This document shows positions 62,848-64,000 of a stretch of DNA of 64,000 nt, piece by piece. Source of the DNA: Sulfurimonas sp. HSL3-2 (lineage in GTDB: Bacteria; Campylobacterota; Campylobacteria; Campylobacterales; Sulfurimonadaceae); assembly GCF_039645965.1 (NCBI RefSeq), contig NZ_CP147917.1, forward strand, positions 992,001 to 1,056,000, read 5' to 3'. How positions within the stretch are numbered: the stretch's first letter is position 1; every line of letters starts with the position of its first letter. The notes beneath the pieces are model-generated. The model was not told where the DNA came from. It was given only the letters and a program-made list of their open reading frames with translations, and searched no databases. Both the position numbers and the translations under genes were made by a program.

Positions 62848-63948
62848 TTAAACGTTAAATCTGAAGTGCATGACATCGCCGTCTTGTACGATGTACTCTT
62901 TTCCTTCTAAACGCATCTTTCCTGCTTCTTTTGCTTTTGCTTCGCCGCCGCACGCTATGTAATCGTCATATGCGATAACTTCTGCACGGATAAAACCTTT
63001 TTCAAAATCGTTATGAATAACTGCAGCTGCTTTTGGAGCAGTCGTATTTTTACGGATGGTCCAAGCACGGACCTCTTTTACACCTGCTGTGAAGTAACTC
63101 ATCAGTCCTAGTTTATCAAATCCTTTTCTGATGATCTGTGCAAGTCCCGACTCTTCGACACCGAGATCTTGTAAGAACTCTTGTGCTTCATCTTCTTCAA
63201 GACCTACAAGTTCCTCTTCGATCTTTGCACAAAGCTTTAATACTTCACAGTTTTGAGCGTTTGCGTGCTCTTTTACCGCTTTGACATACTCATTGTCTTC
63301 AAGAAGACCGTCTTCATCGACATTTGCTCCGTACATGATCTCTTTTGCCGTAAGGAGTCTTAGGTCTCTGTTGAGTTCATGAAACATCTCACTGTCTGCT
63401 TCAGGGAAGTTACGAGCCAGTTTTCCGTCAGCCAGGAACTCCATTAACGTGTCTGCAAAGTCGACCAAAGCTTTTGCGCCTTTGTCTGCTTTTGCTTGTT
63501 TTTGAAGACGCTGGATTCTGTTTGAAAGAGCTTCGATATCGGCAAGGATAAGTTCGTTTTCGATGATATCTATATCGCGTAGAGGATCGATATTTCCCTC
63601 TGTATGGACGATGTTCTCATCTTCAAAACATCTGACGATCTGTAGGATCACCTCAGTCTCGCGGATGTTTGATAAAAATTTATTTCCCAGACCCTCACCT
63701 TTACTTGCACCTTTAACAAGACCTGCGATATCGACAAAGTCAAGTGTAGAGTGTTGTACACGCTCAGGATTGACTATTTTTGAAAGTTCGTTAAGACGGG
63801 CATCCGGTACAGGAACGATAGCTTTATTTGGTTCTATTGTACAAAATGGATAGTTTGCAGCTTCTGCATTTTGAGCTTTTGTTAAAGCATTGAAAGTTGT
63901 TGATTTTCCTACGTTTGGTAGTCCTACTAGACCTATTGCTAATCCCAT
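62848..63948 (-). CDS. ychF: Ribosome-binding ATPase YchF
   Basis: 366 aa, full length. G1 is GLPNVGKSTTFNAL, G3 region is DIAGLVKGASKGEGLGNKFL, and the C-terminal TGS domain ends DGDVMHFRFNV. Binds ATP rather than GTP in known members and associates with ribosomes. Conserved housekeeping gene. Confidence 0.95.
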   Translation of the reverse strand: MGLAIGLVGLPNVGKSTTFNALTKAQNAEAANYPFCTIEPNKAIVPVPDARLNELSKIVNPERVQHSTLDFVDIAGLVKGASKGEGLGNKFLSNIRETEVILQIVRCFEDENIVHTEGNIDPLRDIDIIENELILADIEALSNRIQRLQKQAKADKGAKALVDFADTLMEFLADGKLARNFPEADSEMFHELNRDLRLLTAKEIMYGANVDEDGLLEDNEYVKAVKEHANAQNCEVLKLCAKIEEELVGLEEDEAQEFLQDLGVEESGLAQIIRKGFDKLGLMSYFTAGVKEVRAWTIRKNTTAPKAAAVIHNDFEKGFIRAEVIAYDDYIACGGEAKAKEAGKMRLEGKEYIVQDGDVMHFRFNV

Positions 63949-64000
63949 TTTAGACCTTTATTGCGCTTATAAAATAATTGTGTAATTCTATCTAAAGTTT

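Noticed and set aside
1-64000. tRNA, rRNA, CRISPR, prophage or insertion sequences
   Set aside because: No cloverleaf arms, spaced repeats, transposase or phage structural genes were seen by reading; a dedicated scan was not possible.

Overview
The window looks like a chromosomal segment from a free-living member of the Campylobacterota (Sulfurimonas/Sulfuricurvum-like). The support is moderate-to-low GC, dense tandem genes with ATGA/TAATG overlaps and frequent TTG/GTG starts, a pyruvate:ferredoxin oxidoreductase, the carboxynorspermidine polyamine route, a CetB-like PAS protein, a MagIII-like glycosylase and many GGDEF/EAL proteins. The genus is an inference. No rRNA, tRNA, CRISPR array, transposase or prophage was recognised.

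Region 1 (1-10.1 kb) is the most unusual part. One operon encodes a TonB-dependent receptor, a CcdA/DsbD-like thiol-electron carrier, two NapH/NosR-like polyferredoxin membrane proteins (one with a large periplasmic domain), a HgdB/double-cubane-cluster-type reductase and its ATP-driven activator. A second operon directly downstream encodes a dedicated ExbB-ExbD-TonB. Both operons begin with the same direct-repeat operator, TTAACA(C/T)-AAAA-TTAACAC, placed exactly 8 bp before a -10 hexamer, which is the layout of a PhoB/OmpR-type activated promoter. The first operon also has a structured 5' leader. I infer an outer-membrane-to-cytoplasm uptake and low-potential reduction system for an unknown chelate or cofactor.

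Region 2 (10.1-15.7 kb) is housekeeping: glyS, a FAD oxidoreductase, an alpha/beta hydrolase, hemH and a HAD phosphatase. Region 3 (15.8-17.9 kb) is an AT-rich two-gene insert: a small coiled-coil membrane protein and a pentapeptide-repeat membrane protein. Region 4 (18-30.4 kb) holds a coiled-coil membrane protein, a PAS/GGDEF/EAL protein, nifJ-type PFOR, a UDG-fold protein, a transglutaminase-like protein, a pseudokinase-Sel1 fusion, a lipoprotein and a diguanylate cyclase.

Region 5 (30.7-36.8 kb) has an HxlR regulator, an SDR, an HhH protein, a phosphoesterase, an EamA exporter, a DUF815 ATPase and small proteins. Region 6 (36.8-42 kb, minus strand) is a compact four-gene operon: a LuxI/FeeM-fold acyltransferase, a TonB-dependent receptor, a YfiR-like periplasmic protein and a HAMP-GGDEF-EAL enzyme. 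It looks like a signal or siderophore sensing circuit tied to c-di-GMP.

Region 7 (42.2-47.9 kb) contains pentapeptide, nuclease-fold, TetR/NTF2-like (with matched operators), PEBP, MagIII-like and DUF695/RraB genes. Region 8 (48-51.7 kb) is a lipid-turnover operon: LplT-PlsC fusion, DgkA, LpxH-like, patatin. Region 9 (51.7-56.7 kb) carries polyamine biosynthesis, a dicarboxylate symporter and a methyltransferase. Region 10 (56.7-64 kb) has a ferritin-like protein, an IscU-like protein, YgiQ, a GAF/PAS/GGDEF/EAL protein, a CetB-like PAS protein and YchF.

Scattered across the window, inside and between genes and in several reading frames, is the palindrome CTTACATGTAAG, far more often than a 12-mer should occur by chance.
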